Shown piece after piece: positions 1 through 6,707 of a DNA stretch of 16,407 bases. The stretch is from Oscillospiraceae bacterium (GTDB lineage: Bacteria; Bacillota_A; Clostridia; Oscillospirales; Oscillospiraceae): assembly GCA_017540945.1 (NCBI GenBank), contig JAFYAB010000148.1, positions 1 to 16,407 on the forward strand. The letters are read 5' to 3'. Within the stretch, counting starts at the first letter, position 1; each line of letters opens with the position of its first letter. A program made the position numbers and the translations under genes. The notes beneath the pieces are model-generated. The model was not told where the DNA came from, made no database searches, and saw only the letters and a program-made list of their open reading frames with translations.

Positions 1-1
1 C

Positions 2-2608
2 ATGGCCGAACTCACCCCCATGATGAAGCAATATAAGGAGATCCACGCCCAACATCCGGACTGTCTGCTCTTCTTCCGCCTCGGGGATTTCTACGAGATG
101 TTCGACGAGGACGCGAGGATCGCGTCGAAGGAGCTGGATCTGACCCTCACCACCCGGGACCGGGGCAAGGCCGAGGAGGAGCGCACCCCCATGTGCGGGG
201 TGCCCTACCACGCCGCCGAGGGCTACATCGCCCGCCTGGTGAGCAAGGGCTACAAGGTGGCCATCTGCGAGCAGATGGAGGACCCGGCCCTGGCCAAGGG
301 GCTGGTGGACCGGGATATCATCCGCATCATCACCCCCGCCACGGTGGTGGAGAGCTCCATGCTGGAGGAGGGCAGCAACAACTACTACGCCTCCCTCTGC
401 CGGAGCGCCGAGGGCATCGGCGTGGCCCTGATCGACGTCTCCACGGGCGAGGCCTGCGCCACATTCTCCGACGGGGAGGACGCCCGGGACAAGGCCTTCA
501 ATGAGCTGGGCCGCTTTGCGCCCAAGGAGCTGATCGTGGACGAGGAGCTGGCCCAGGGCAAGGGCTTCGCCCTGGACGTGCAGCTGCGGCTGCGCTGCCC
601 GGTGAACGTGGGCAGGCGCGGGCTCTATGAGGACGAGGCCGTAAACGCCGCCCTGGCGGCTCAGTTTGCCGATCAGGACCTCTCGGCCCTGCCCCTGCCG
701 GTGCGCCTGGCCCTGGGCGCCCTGGTCCAGACCCTCCGCTCCCTGCAAAATAGCGATCTCAGCCATGTGCGTCACGTGGATTACTATCTCTCCGGCCGCT
801 ATCTGGAGCTGGATCTCACCGCCCGCCGCAACCTGGAGCTGACCCAGACCCTCCGGGGCAAGGAGAAGAAGGGCAGCCTGCTCTGGGTCATGGACAAGAC
901 CAAAACCGCCATGGGCTCCCGGATGCTCCGGGCCTGGATGGAAAAGCCCCTGCGGAACCCCAACGAGATCCGTCGGCGGCTGGAGGCGGTGAAGGAGCTG
1001 AAGGAGGCCACCCTGCCCCGGCAGGAGCTGCTGCTGGCCCTGAAGACCGTCACCGACCTGGAGCGGGTCACGGCCCGGATCGTCACCGGCCTGGCCAACG
1101 CCCGGGATCTGGTCCAGCTGAGTCAGGGCAGCGCCAGTCTGCCCGATCTCAAAGCGAAGCTGGGAGCCTTCCAAAGCTCCATGCTGGCCGTGATCACCGG
1201 GGAACTGGACGAGCTGGACGATCTGCGCCGGGCTGTGGACGAGACCATCGCCGACGAGCCCCCCTTCTCCCTGCGGGAGGGCGGCATCATCCGCCCCGGC
1301 TGCAGCGAGGAGGTGGACCGGCTGCGGGATATCATGTCCGGCGGCAAGGGCACCCTGGCCCGGATCGAGGCCGAAGAAAAAGAAAAAACCGGCATCAAAA
1401 ACCTGCGGGTGGGCTACAACCGGGTCTTTGGCTACTACATCGAGGTGGCCAAGGGCCAGGTGGACCTGGTCCCCGCCAGCTACATCCGCAAGCAGACCCT
1501 GGTGAACGGCGAGCGCTACATCACCCAGGAGCTGAAGGAGCTGGAAAACACCATCCTGGGCGCCAAGGACCGGGTCAACGCCCTGGAATACGAGATTTTT
1601 ACAAGGCTGCGGGAGCAGCTGGCGGCCAACGCCGCCCGAATTCAGCAGAGCTCCCGGGCCGTGGCCGCGGCGGACGTGCTGGTCTGCCTGGCGGAGCTGG
1701 CGGTCCAGAACAATTACTGCATGCCGGAGGTGGACCTCTCCACCTCCATTGAGATCACAGCGGGCCGCCATCCCGTGGTGGAAAAGACCCTGCGGGATTC
1801 CCTCTTCGTTCCCAACGATACCGCCATAGACGGCAAGCGGGAGCGGGTGGCCGTCATCACCGGCCCCAATATGGCCGGCAAGTCCACCTATATGCGGCAG
1901 GTGGCCCTGATCGTGCTGATGGCCCAGATGGGCAGCTTCGTTCCGGCCTCCGCGGCCCGGATCGGCGTGGTGGATAAGATCTTCACCCGCATCGGCGCCT
2001 CCGACGACCTGGCCGCAGGCCAGTCCACCTTCCTGGTGGAGATGTCGGAGATGGCGGACATCCTCAAAAACGCCACCCCCAGGTCCCTGCTGATCCTGGA
2101 CGAGATCGGCCGGGGCACCGCCACCTACGACGGCATGGCCATCGCCCAGGCGGTGCTGGAGCACGTGGGCGACCCCCTGCGCCTGGGCTGCAAGACCCTC
2201 TTCGCCACCCACTATCACGAGCTGACGGAGCTGGCCGGGACCCACCCGGAGATCCGCAACTACAACATCTGCGTCAAGCGCCGCAGGGACGAGATCGTCT
2301 TCCTGCGGAAGATCGTCCCCGGCGTGGCGGACGGCAGCTACGGCGTGGAGGTGGCCAAGCTGGCGGGCATGCCCGCCCGGGTGGTCAAACGAGCCCGGGA
2401 GATCCTGGCCGAGCTGGAGGAAAAGGGCCCCAGCCGGATCCTGGTCCCCGTCCAGGCTCCCCCGGGCCTGGAGCTGCCCCTGGCCCAGACGGCCCTGGGA
2501 GACCCCGCCGCCGAGGAGATCAAAAAGCGCCTCACCGAAACCACGGTGGAAACCATGACGCCCATAGAAGCGCTGAACCTGCTGTACGAATTAAAGCAGC
2601 TGCTGTAA
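2..2608 (+). CDS. mutS: DNA mismatch repair protein MutS
   Basis: MutS dimers recognise base mismatches and small loops and, with ATP, recruit MutL. The 868-residue length is normal for bacterial MutS. The mismatch-reading Phe-x-Glu motif is seen in GDFYEMF (F30, E32). The ABC-type ATPase has a Walker A GPNMAGKS at 621-628, a signature stretch STFLVEMSEMA, Walker B ending in LILDE (D700, E701), and the ATHYHEL switch histidine. The C-terminal LLYELKQLL resembles the usual MutS tail. The start at base 2 fits the family N-terminus (M-A-x-x-T-P-M); its ribosome-binding site lies outside the window. mutL follows after a 96-nt gap filled by an inverted repeat pair, so the two are probably co-transcribed. 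Codon use is strongly G/C-ending, like the other housekeeping genes here. No key residue is missing. Confidence 0.98.
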   Translation: MAELTPMMKQYKEIHAQHPDCLLFFRLGDFYEMFDEDARIASKELDLTLTTRDRGKAEEERTPMCGVPYHAAEGYIARLVSKGYKVAICEQMEDPALAKGLVDRDIIRIITPATVVESSMLEEGSNNYYASLCRSAEGIGVALIDVSTGEACATFSDGEDARDKAFNELGRFAPKELIVDEELAQGKGFALDVQLRLRCPVNVGRRGLYEDEAVNAALAAQFADQDLSALPLPVRLALGALVQTLRSLQNSDLSHVRHVDYYLSGRYLELDLTARRNLELTQTLRGKEKKGSLLWVMDKTKTAMGSRMLRAWMEKPLRNPNEIRRRLEAVKELKEATLPRQELLLALKTVTDLERVTARIVTGLANARDLVQLSQGSASLPDLKAKLGAFQSSMLAVITGELDELDDLRRAVDETIADEPPFSLREGGIIRPGCSEEVDRLRDIMSGGKGTLARIEAEEKEKTGIKNLRVGYNRVFGYYIEVAKGQVDLVPASYIRKQTLVNGERYITQELKELENTILGAKDRVNALEYEIFTRLREQLAANAARIQQSSRAVAAADVLVCLAELAVQNNYCMPEVDLSTSIEITAGRHPVVEKTLRDSLFVPNDTAIDGKRERVAVITGPNMAGKSTYMRQVALIVLMAQMGSFVPASAARIGVVDKIFTRIGASDDLAAGQSTFLVEMSEMADILKNATPRSLLILDEIGRGTATYDGMAIAQAVLEHVGDPLRLGCKTLFATHYHELTELAGTHPEIRNYNICVKRRRDEIVFLRKIVPGVADGSYGVEVAKLAGMPARVVKRAREILAELEEKGPSRILVPVQAPPGLELPLAQTALGDPAAEEIKKRLTETTVETMTPIEALNLLYELKQLL

Positions 2609-2611
2609 GCC

Positions 2612-2688
2612 GTAGGGGCCGATGCCCACATCGGCCCTTCTTCCGAATTCCATGACCAACGAGGGCCGATGTGGGCATCGGCCCCTAC
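2612..2688. repeat. Inverted pair of GTAGGGG palindromes (REP/BIME-like)
   Basis: Two 27-nt arms, 2612-2638 and 2662-2688, are exact reverse complements separated by 23 nt. Each arm is also a dyad: GGGCCGATG, a CCCA loop, then CATCGGCCC. The right arm ends just before the mutL ribosome-binding site (AAAGGAGG). An identical arm occurs at 10041-10067. There is no T-run, so a role as a Rho-independent terminator is not supported, although the mRNA would fold strongly between mutS and mutL. Confidence 0.95.
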
Positions 2689-2704
2689 AAAAGGAGGTGC
2701 TCTC

Positions 2705-4813
2705 ATGCCGAAAATCATACAGCTTGACCCGCATCTGGCAAATCTGATCGCCGCCGGCGAGGTGGTGGAGCGGCCTGCCTCCGTGGTGAAGGAGCTGGTG
2801 GAAAACGCCGTGGACGCCGGCGCAAAGACGATCACCGTCGAGCTGCAAAACGGCGGCATGAGCTTCCTGCGGGTCAGCGACGACGGCTGCGGCATGGGCC
2901 GGGAGGACGCGAAAACCGCCTTCCTCCGCCACGCCACCTCCAAGCTCCGGACCAAGGAGGATCTGGAGGCCATCGGCACCCTGGGCTTCCGGGGCGAAGC
3001 CCTGGCCGCCACCGCCGCCGTCAGCCGGGTGGATCTGCTGACCCGGACCGCCGAGGACCTGGAGGGCACCCACCTGCGGCTGGAGGGGGGCAAGCTTTTG
3101 GCCTGCGAGGCCGCCGGCTGTCCCGTGGGCACCACCATTGTGGTGCGGGACCTCTTCTTCAATACCCCCGCCCGGATGAAATTCATGAAGCGGGACACGG
3201 TGGAGGGCTCCGCCGCGGCCTCCGCCCTGCAGAAGCAGGCTCTGGCCCATCCTGAGATCAGCTTCCGTCTGATCAAGGACGGCCAGCCCCAGTTCCAGAC
3301 CCCCGGCGACGGAGATCTGCTGGCCGCGATCTACGCGGTGCTGGGCCGTCAGGCCGCCGGGGAGATGATCCCCGTGGACAGCCGCTGGGAAAAGCTGGGC
3401 GTCAGCGGCTACGTCTCCAAGCCCACCGCCACCCGGGGCACCCGCGCCAGCCAGATCTTTTTCGTCAACCGCCGCTATATCCGCTCCAAGACCCTGACCG
3501 CCGCCCTGGAGGAAGCCTACCGCAACCAGCTGATGACCGGCCGCTTCCCCTCCTGCGTGCTGAATCTTTCCATGCCGCTCTCCGCTGTGGATGTGAACGT
3601 CCATCCCGCCAAAACCGAGGTCAAGTTCCTCAACGAGCGGGAGATCTTCGACTGCGTCCACTACGGCGTCCTGGGGGCGCTGAACAAGGCCCCGGGGCAG
3701 GTGCCCTTTGCGTTCCGGGATCAAGGATCAGGGAGCAAGGATCAGGGGAGCGCCAGTCACCAGTCATCAGGGGAGAATACACCTGCCCGTAGGGGCGGCT
3801 CTTACCCGCAGGGTGAGCCGCCCGCTCCGCCGCAGGCGGAGACCCCGGAAAAGGAAAACCGTTTCTTCAAGGCCATGTCCGCGGAGGAATACCGCAAGGC
3901 CGCCAAGCCCCAGGTCCACACCCTGACCCGCTGGGAGTACGAGCAGATGACCAAGGCGCTGGACAAGCGCCCCATGCCCGCTCCCAGCCAAGCCCTGCAA
4001 AACGCCGTCCAAGCCGCGCCTCTGAACAGCCCCGTGGCGCTGCCAGACCATGAGGAGGCCGCAGGCAGCAGGCAGCAGGCAACCGGGACGCCCGCCTGCA
4101 GCGGCGCACAGTGTGCGCCACCGCTTCCCCGCTCTGACGAGTCGCCGGTCAGTCACCAGTCACCAGCGGACGATCCCCAGGCCTTGGAACAATTCTCAAT
4201 TCGCCCCGACGCCTCCCTTCCTCTGGAGGGCGTCGCGCAGGCCCCCGGCTTCCGCTACATCGGCGAGCTTTTCCGGACCTATCTGCTGGTGGAGCAGGGC
4301 GACGAGCTGATCCTGATCGACAAGCACGCCGCCCATGAGCGCATGAATTTTGAGCGCCTGCTGGCCCAGGGAACGCAAATCCTCGGCCAGACCCTTCTGC
4401 AGCCCCTGGCCTGCCCCTTCGACCGGGAGGAGGCCGCGCTGCTGCTGGAGCATCGGGAGCTGCTGTTGAGCCTGGGCTACGATCTGGACGACCTGGGCCA
4501 GGGCGACCTGCTGCTGCGGCAGATCCCCTCGGATATCCGGGAATCCGACGCCGCCGCCACCCTCTCCGAGATCGCCTCCCACCTTCGGGACGGCCGCCTG
4601 GACAGCCCCCAGCGCCTGCGGGACGAGGCCCTGCACAGCATCGCCTGCAAGGCCGCCATCAAGGCCGGCTTCGTCACCGACCCCGCCGAGCTGCAAAAGC
4701 TGGCGGAAACCGTTCTGACGCGGGACGACCTGAAATACTGCCCCCACGGCAGACCGATCTGCACCTTTATTACAAAAAAACAGATTGAGAAGCAGTTCAA
4801 GAGAATCACATAA
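2705..4813 (+). CDS. mutL: DNA mismatch repair endonuclease MutL
   Basis: MutL couples mismatch recognition by MutS to strand cleavage and removal. The N-terminal GHKL ATPase shows E33-N34 with D37 (ENAVDAGA), DDGCGM at 59-64 and GFRGEAL at 94-100. The C-terminal domain has the endonuclease-type metal motif DKHAAHERMNFE at 539-550, ACKAAIK at 647-653 and CPHGRP at 679-684, so it is expected to nick DNA itself, unlike E. coli MutL. K replaces Q in DQHA; from memory this also occurs in other clostridial MutLs. The start is set by AAAGGAGG about 7 nt before the ATG; an upstream in-frame ATG at 2669 lies inside the repeat and is rejected. At 702 residues it is on the long side. The extra length is in the linker (about 338-490), which carries translated copies of repeats seen between genes. 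This does not look like a pseudogene, because the frame stays open through both insertions. Confidence 0.97.
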   Translation: MPKIIQLDPHLANLIAAGEVVERPASVVKELVENAVDAGAKTITVELQNGGMSFLRVSDDGCGMGREDAKTAFLRHATSKLRTKEDLEAIGTLGFRGEALAATAAVSRVDLLTRTAEDLEGTHLRLEGGKLLACEAAGCPVGTTIVVRDLFFNTPARMKFMKRDTVEGSAAASALQKQALAHPEISFRLIKDGQPQFQTPGDGDLLAAIYAVLGRQAAGEMIPVDSRWEKLGVSGYVSKPTATRGTRASQIFFVNRRYIRSKTLTAALEEAYRNQLMTGRFPSCVLNLSMPLSAVDVNVHPAKTEVKFLNEREIFDCVHYGVLGALNKAPGQVPFAFRDQGSGSKDQGSASHQSSGENTPARRGGSYPQGEPPAPPQAETPEKENRFFKAMSAEEYRKAAKPQVHTLTRWEYEQMTKALDKRPMPAPSQALQNAVQAAPLNSPVALPDHEEAAGSRQQATGTPACSGAQCAPPLPRSDESPVSHQSPADDPQALEQFSIRPDASLPLEGVAQAPGFRYIGELFRTYLLVEQGDELILIDKHAAHERMNFERLLAQGTQILGQTLLQPLACPFDREEAALLLEHRELLLSLGYDLDDLGQGDLLLRQIPSDIRESDAAATLSEIASHLRDGRLDSPQRLRDEALHSIACKAAIKAGFVTDPAELQKLAETVLTRDDLKYCPHGRPICTFITKKQIEKQFKRIT
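3718..3823 (+). repeat. Repeat insertion inside mutL linker: heptamers plus GTAGGGG palindrome
   Basis: Within the mutL frame, four 7-nt units in register at 3718-3745 read GGATCAA, GGATCAG, GGAGCAA and GGATCAG. Two more units (CAGTCAC, CAGTCAT) follow at 3754-3767. A GTAGGGG-headed palindrome then has stems GGGCGGCTC (3793-3801) and GAGCCGCCC (3815-3823). Translation gives a low-complexity Gly/Ser/Gln/Pro stretch (about residues 338-373) of the kind tolerated in a MutL linker. The same GATC-type heptamers occur inverted in the non-coding gap at 14518-14538. Confidence 0.85.
4061..4164 (+). repeat. Second repeat insertion inside mutL linker
   Basis: Three perfect GCAGGCA heptamers occupy 4061-4081. 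A 30-nt block at 4091-4120 with the dyad GGCGCACAGTGTGCGCC is the exact reverse complement of 14454-14483 in the ileS downstream spacer. Two perfect AGTCACC heptamers follow at 4151-4164. The whole unit is read in frame as roughly MutL residues 453-487. Homology to the spacer copy appears to extend more weakly beyond the 30-nt block, in 4121-4140 against 14431-14453. Confidence 0.88.
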
Positions 4814-5256
4814 AAAAGTAAAAAGTGAGAAGTAAGAAGTAAGAATTATCTGTTTCCGGGAGGGATTCTTTTGATTCGGGAAAAAGCATTTCGTTTTTCT
4901 GTTCGTATTGTGAAGCTTTCCCAGTATTTGGAACAGGAACATAAGGAATACGTTCTGTCTAAGCAAATCAAAAGAAGTGGGACGAGTATTTGTGCCAACG
5001 TATCAGAGGCAAAACGCGGACAAAGTCGTGCTGATTTTCTTTCCAAAAATGCAATTGCATTGAAAGAGGCCGCAGAAACAGAATACTGGCTTCGGCTCCT
5101 CCATGAAACAGGCTATCTGACCGACAAAATGTTTGAGTCGATGTATGCCGACTGTACAGAATTAACCCGTATTCTGTCAAGCATTGTTCTCACAACAAAG
5201 ACAACTCCCCCGGCCACGAAGTAATTCATAATTCATACTTCTTACTTCATACTTGA
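4814..5256. mobile_element. Candidate mobile element: four-helix-bundle gene between inverted heptamer arrays
   Basis: The left arm 4814-4848 is five 7-nt units in register: AAAAGTA, AAAAGTG, AGAAGTA, AGAAGTA, AGAATTA. The right arm 5222-5256 is also five units: TAATTCA twice, TACTTCT, TACTTCA, TACTTGA. The arms are inverted relative to each other: 4823-4848 matches the reverse complement of 5229-5254 at 23 of 26 positions. The enclosed gene is about 43% GC (152 of 354 counted), far below its neighbours. The element splits the mutL-miaA pair, which is usually adjacent in clostridia, and ends right at the miaA ribosome-binding site. No transposase and no clear target-site duplication were seen, so mobility is inferred from base composition, arms and position. 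Confidence 0.6.
4871..5224 (+). CDS. Four-helix-bundle protein (S23/intervening-sequence protein family)
   Basis: This 117-residue protein has the family hallmark: K-Q-I-x-R-S-G-T-S-I-x-A-N-V-S-E-A-x-R-G-Q-S at about 31-52, then a helix with IALKEAAETEYWLRLL. Relatives are encoded in intervening sequences of 23S rRNA genes in some bacteria and as solitary genes in many others, and they resemble Avd of diversity-generating retroelements. Their function is not settled; Avd-type proteins bind nucleic acid as pentamers. The start is a TTG, chosen because GGGAGGG sits 6 nt upstream and the conserved helix 1 begins at once (MIREKAFRFSVRIVKL). GC content is about 43%, with A/T-ending codons unlike mutL and miaA, suggesting acquisition. 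No rRNA fragment or reverse transcriptase is beside it, so an rRNA intervening sequence or a DGR is not supported. The stop overlaps the first unit of the right heptamer array. Confidence 0.93.
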   Translation: MIREKAFRFSVRIVKLSQYLEQEHKEYVLSKQIKRSGTSICANVSEAKRGQSRADFLSKNAIALKEAAETEYWLRLLHETGYLTDKMFESMYADCTELTRILSSIVLTTKTTPPATK

Positions 5257-5266
5257 GGATAACATT

Positions 5267-6178
5267 ATGAAAGACCTGATTTGTATCGCCGGTCCGACCG
5301 CCTCCGGCAAGACCGGCCTCGCCGTTGCGCTGGCGAAAAAACTGGACGGCGAGGTGGTCTCCTGCGATTCCATGCAGATCTACAAGGGCATGGACCTGGG
5401 CACCGCCAAGCCCACTGCCGCCGAGATGGACGGGGTGCCCCACCACCTGCTGGACGTGGCCGAGCCCGGGGAGGACTTCTCCGTGGGCCGCTATGTAAAG
5501 CTGGCGGACGCCGCCATCGCCGACATCCACAGCCGGGGCCGGACCGCCATCGTCTGCGGGGGCACGGGGCTCTACATGGACAGCCTCATCAAGGGCGAGA
5601 CCTTCGCCGCTCCCTCCCGGCCCGCCCAGCGGGAATACGTGGAGCACATCGCAGAGGAAAAGGGCATGGCCTACGTCTACGAGATGCTGCGGGACGCGGA
5701 CCCCGAGACCGCCGAAAAGCTCCACCTCTCGGACCGGAAGCGCATCATCCGGGCCCTGGAGGTCTTCCTGATCACCGGGATGCCCCTGTCCTGGCACAAC
5801 GAGCAGTCGAAGCACCGGCCCCCCAAATACGATCCGGCCTGGATCGGCCTCAACTTCCGGGACCGGGCCAAGCTCTACGCCCGCATCGACGCCCGGGTGG
5901 ACGAGATGCTGGAGCAGGGCCTGGAGGCCGAGGTCCGGACCCTGCTGGACAAGGGCGTGGACCCGAAGACCACCGCCATGCAGGCCATCGGCTACAAGGA
6001 GATGGCCGCCGCCCTCCGGGGGGAATGCACGGCGGCGCAGGCCGCGGACCGGATCAAGCAGGCCTCGCGGAATTACGCCAAGCGCCAGCTCACCTGGTTC
6101 CGCCGCAGCGAGGCCATCAACTGGCTGTACGTTGATGAGACGCCGGACCTTTTGTCCGCGGCTCTGCGTTTGCTTTGA
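5267..6178 (+). CDS. miaA: tRNA dimethylallyltransferase MiaA
   Basis: MiaA transfers the dimethylallyl group of DMAPP to N6 of A37 in tRNAs that read UNN codons, the first step to ms2i6A. The P-loop GPTASGKT is at 9-16, the catalytic Asp in CDSMQIYKGMD is D34, followed by GTAKP; GGTGLYMDSL is at about 98-107, and the C-terminal YAKRQLTWFRR motif is present. At 303 residues it is the usual length. The ATG is preceded by GAGG 8 nt upstream, immediately after the last heptamer of the preceding element, so that insertion defines the present 5' leader. The partner hfq lies downstream, as in many bacteria, separated by another heptamer-armed palindrome. Codon use returns to G/C-ending from the first codons onward. 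Confidence 0.97.
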   Translation: MKDLICIAGPTASGKTGLAVALAKKLDGEVVSCDSMQIYKGMDLGTAKPTAAEMDGVPHHLLDVAEPGEDFSVGRYVKLADAAIADIHSRGRTAIVCGGTGLYMDSLIKGETFAAPSRPAQREYVEHIAEEKGMAYVYEMLRDADPETAEKLHLSDRKRIIRALEVFLITGMPLSWHNEQSKHRPPKYDPAWIGLNFRDRAKLYARIDARVDEMLEQGLEAEVRTLLDKGVDPKTTAMQAIGYKEMAAALRGECTAAQAADRIKQASRNYAKRQLTWFRRSEAINWLYVDETPDLLSAALRLL

Positions 6179-6182
6179 ATTT

Positions 6183-6289
6183 AGAATTGAAAGTTGAGAA
6201 TTGAGAATTAAATGTGTTTTGCAGATCGCGATCTGCAAAACTCCGATAATTCTAAATTCTACATTCTCAATTCTCAATTCTGAAATCTA
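6183..6289. repeat. Heptamer-armed palindrome without a gene (MITE-like) between miaA and hfq
   Basis: The left arm 6183-6210 has four units: AGAATTG, AAAGTTG, AGAATTG, AGAATTA. The right arm 6248-6289 has six: AATTCTA twice, CATTCTC, AATTCTC, AATTCTG, AAATCTA. The arms are inverted, and the innermost unit on both sides reads AGAATTA, the same as the innermost left unit of the element around the four-helix-bundle gene. Between them 6216-6241 is a perfect 26-bp palindrome centred on GATCGCGATC. It may also end or slow miaA transcription, but it has no T-run. A small hairpin, TGCTTT/AAAGCA with loop CGAC, follows at 6292-6307. Confidence 0.85.
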
Positions 6290-6357
6290 ACTGCTTTCGA
6301 CAAAGCAAACGTGTTACCATGGACCTTACCATCTTACATAGAAACGAGGTATGTCCC

Positions 6358-6573
6358 ATGGCAAACGAAAGCTTACAGGACCAGTTCCTGAACGAAGTAC
6401 GGAAAGAACGTCAGCTGGTGACGGTTTTCCTGATGAACGGCTTTCAGATGAAGGGCGTGATCACGGGCTTTGACAGCTTTGTGGTCACCCTGGTCTCCGA
6501 GGGCCGCCAGCAAATGATCTATAAGCACGCGATCTCCACCGTGGTGCCCGGCCGCCCCGTGCGGGTCGGCTGA
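6358..6573 (+). CDS. hfq: RNA chaperone Hfq
   Basis: Hfq is a hexameric Sm-like protein that binds small RNAs and mRNAs. The 71-residue product has the conserved N-terminal helix ([12 protein letters not shown]), the Sm1 strand set ([19 protein letters not shown]) and the Sm2 motif YKHAIST, followed by the short tail usual in Firmicutes. The start at 6358 is preferred over an in-frame ATG at 6319 because it has GAGG 8 nt upstream and gives the family N-terminus MANESLQDQ. The position after miaA matches the widespread miaA-hfq pairing. The C-terminus ends just after the Sm fold, so the long disordered tail of enterobacterial Hfq is absent. Confidence 0.97.
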   Translation: MANESLQDQFLNEVRKERQLVTVFLMNGFQMKGVITGFDSFVVTLVSEGRQQMIYKHAISTVVPGRPVRVG

Positions 6574-6582
6574 AGCTGCAGG

Positions 6583-6660
6583 GCGCAAGGCGCGAGGTCC
6601 AAGCCGCAGGCTGCGAAAGAGAAATCCTTGCGCCTTGCCCCTTGAACCTTGAACCTTGCC
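6583..6660. repeat. Heptamer-armed inverted repeat downstream of hfq
   Basis: The left arm 6583-6610 reads GCGCAAG, GCGCGAG, GTCCAAG, CCGCAGG. The right arm 6626-6660 reads CCTTGCG, CCTTGCC, CCTTGAA, CCTTGAA, CCTTGCC. Bases 6582-6590 and 6626-6634 are exact reverse complements (9 bp). This is a GC-rich version of the same layout seen at 6183-6289, with different heptamers. It occupies most of the hfq-adaptor gap, and no T-run follows. Confidence 0.8.
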
Positions 6661-6707
6661 CCTGGGCAGGCCCCCTCCGGGAGCGCGTGCAAAGGAGGGT
6701 GCCCCCT

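Noticed and set aside
2338..3724. Long - strand open frames opposite mutS and mutL
   Set aside because: They cross the inverted repeat and the mutS/mutL coding strand, with compositionally biased translations. They are shadows of the real genes.
4319..4354. Loss of MutL endonuclease function through the Q-to-K change in DQHA
   Set aside because: The metal-binding D, H and E residues and the CPHGRP motif are intact, and DKHA appears to be usual in clostridial MutLs.
4871..5224. Intervening sequence of a 23S rRNA gene or part of a diversity-generating retroelement
   Set aside because: The protein family fits, but no rRNA sequence, reverse transcriptase, template or variable repeat is present nearby.
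6292..6307. Terminator upstream of hfq
   Set aside because: The 6-bp hairpin TGCTTT/AAAGCA lacks a T-run and lies within the hfq leader.
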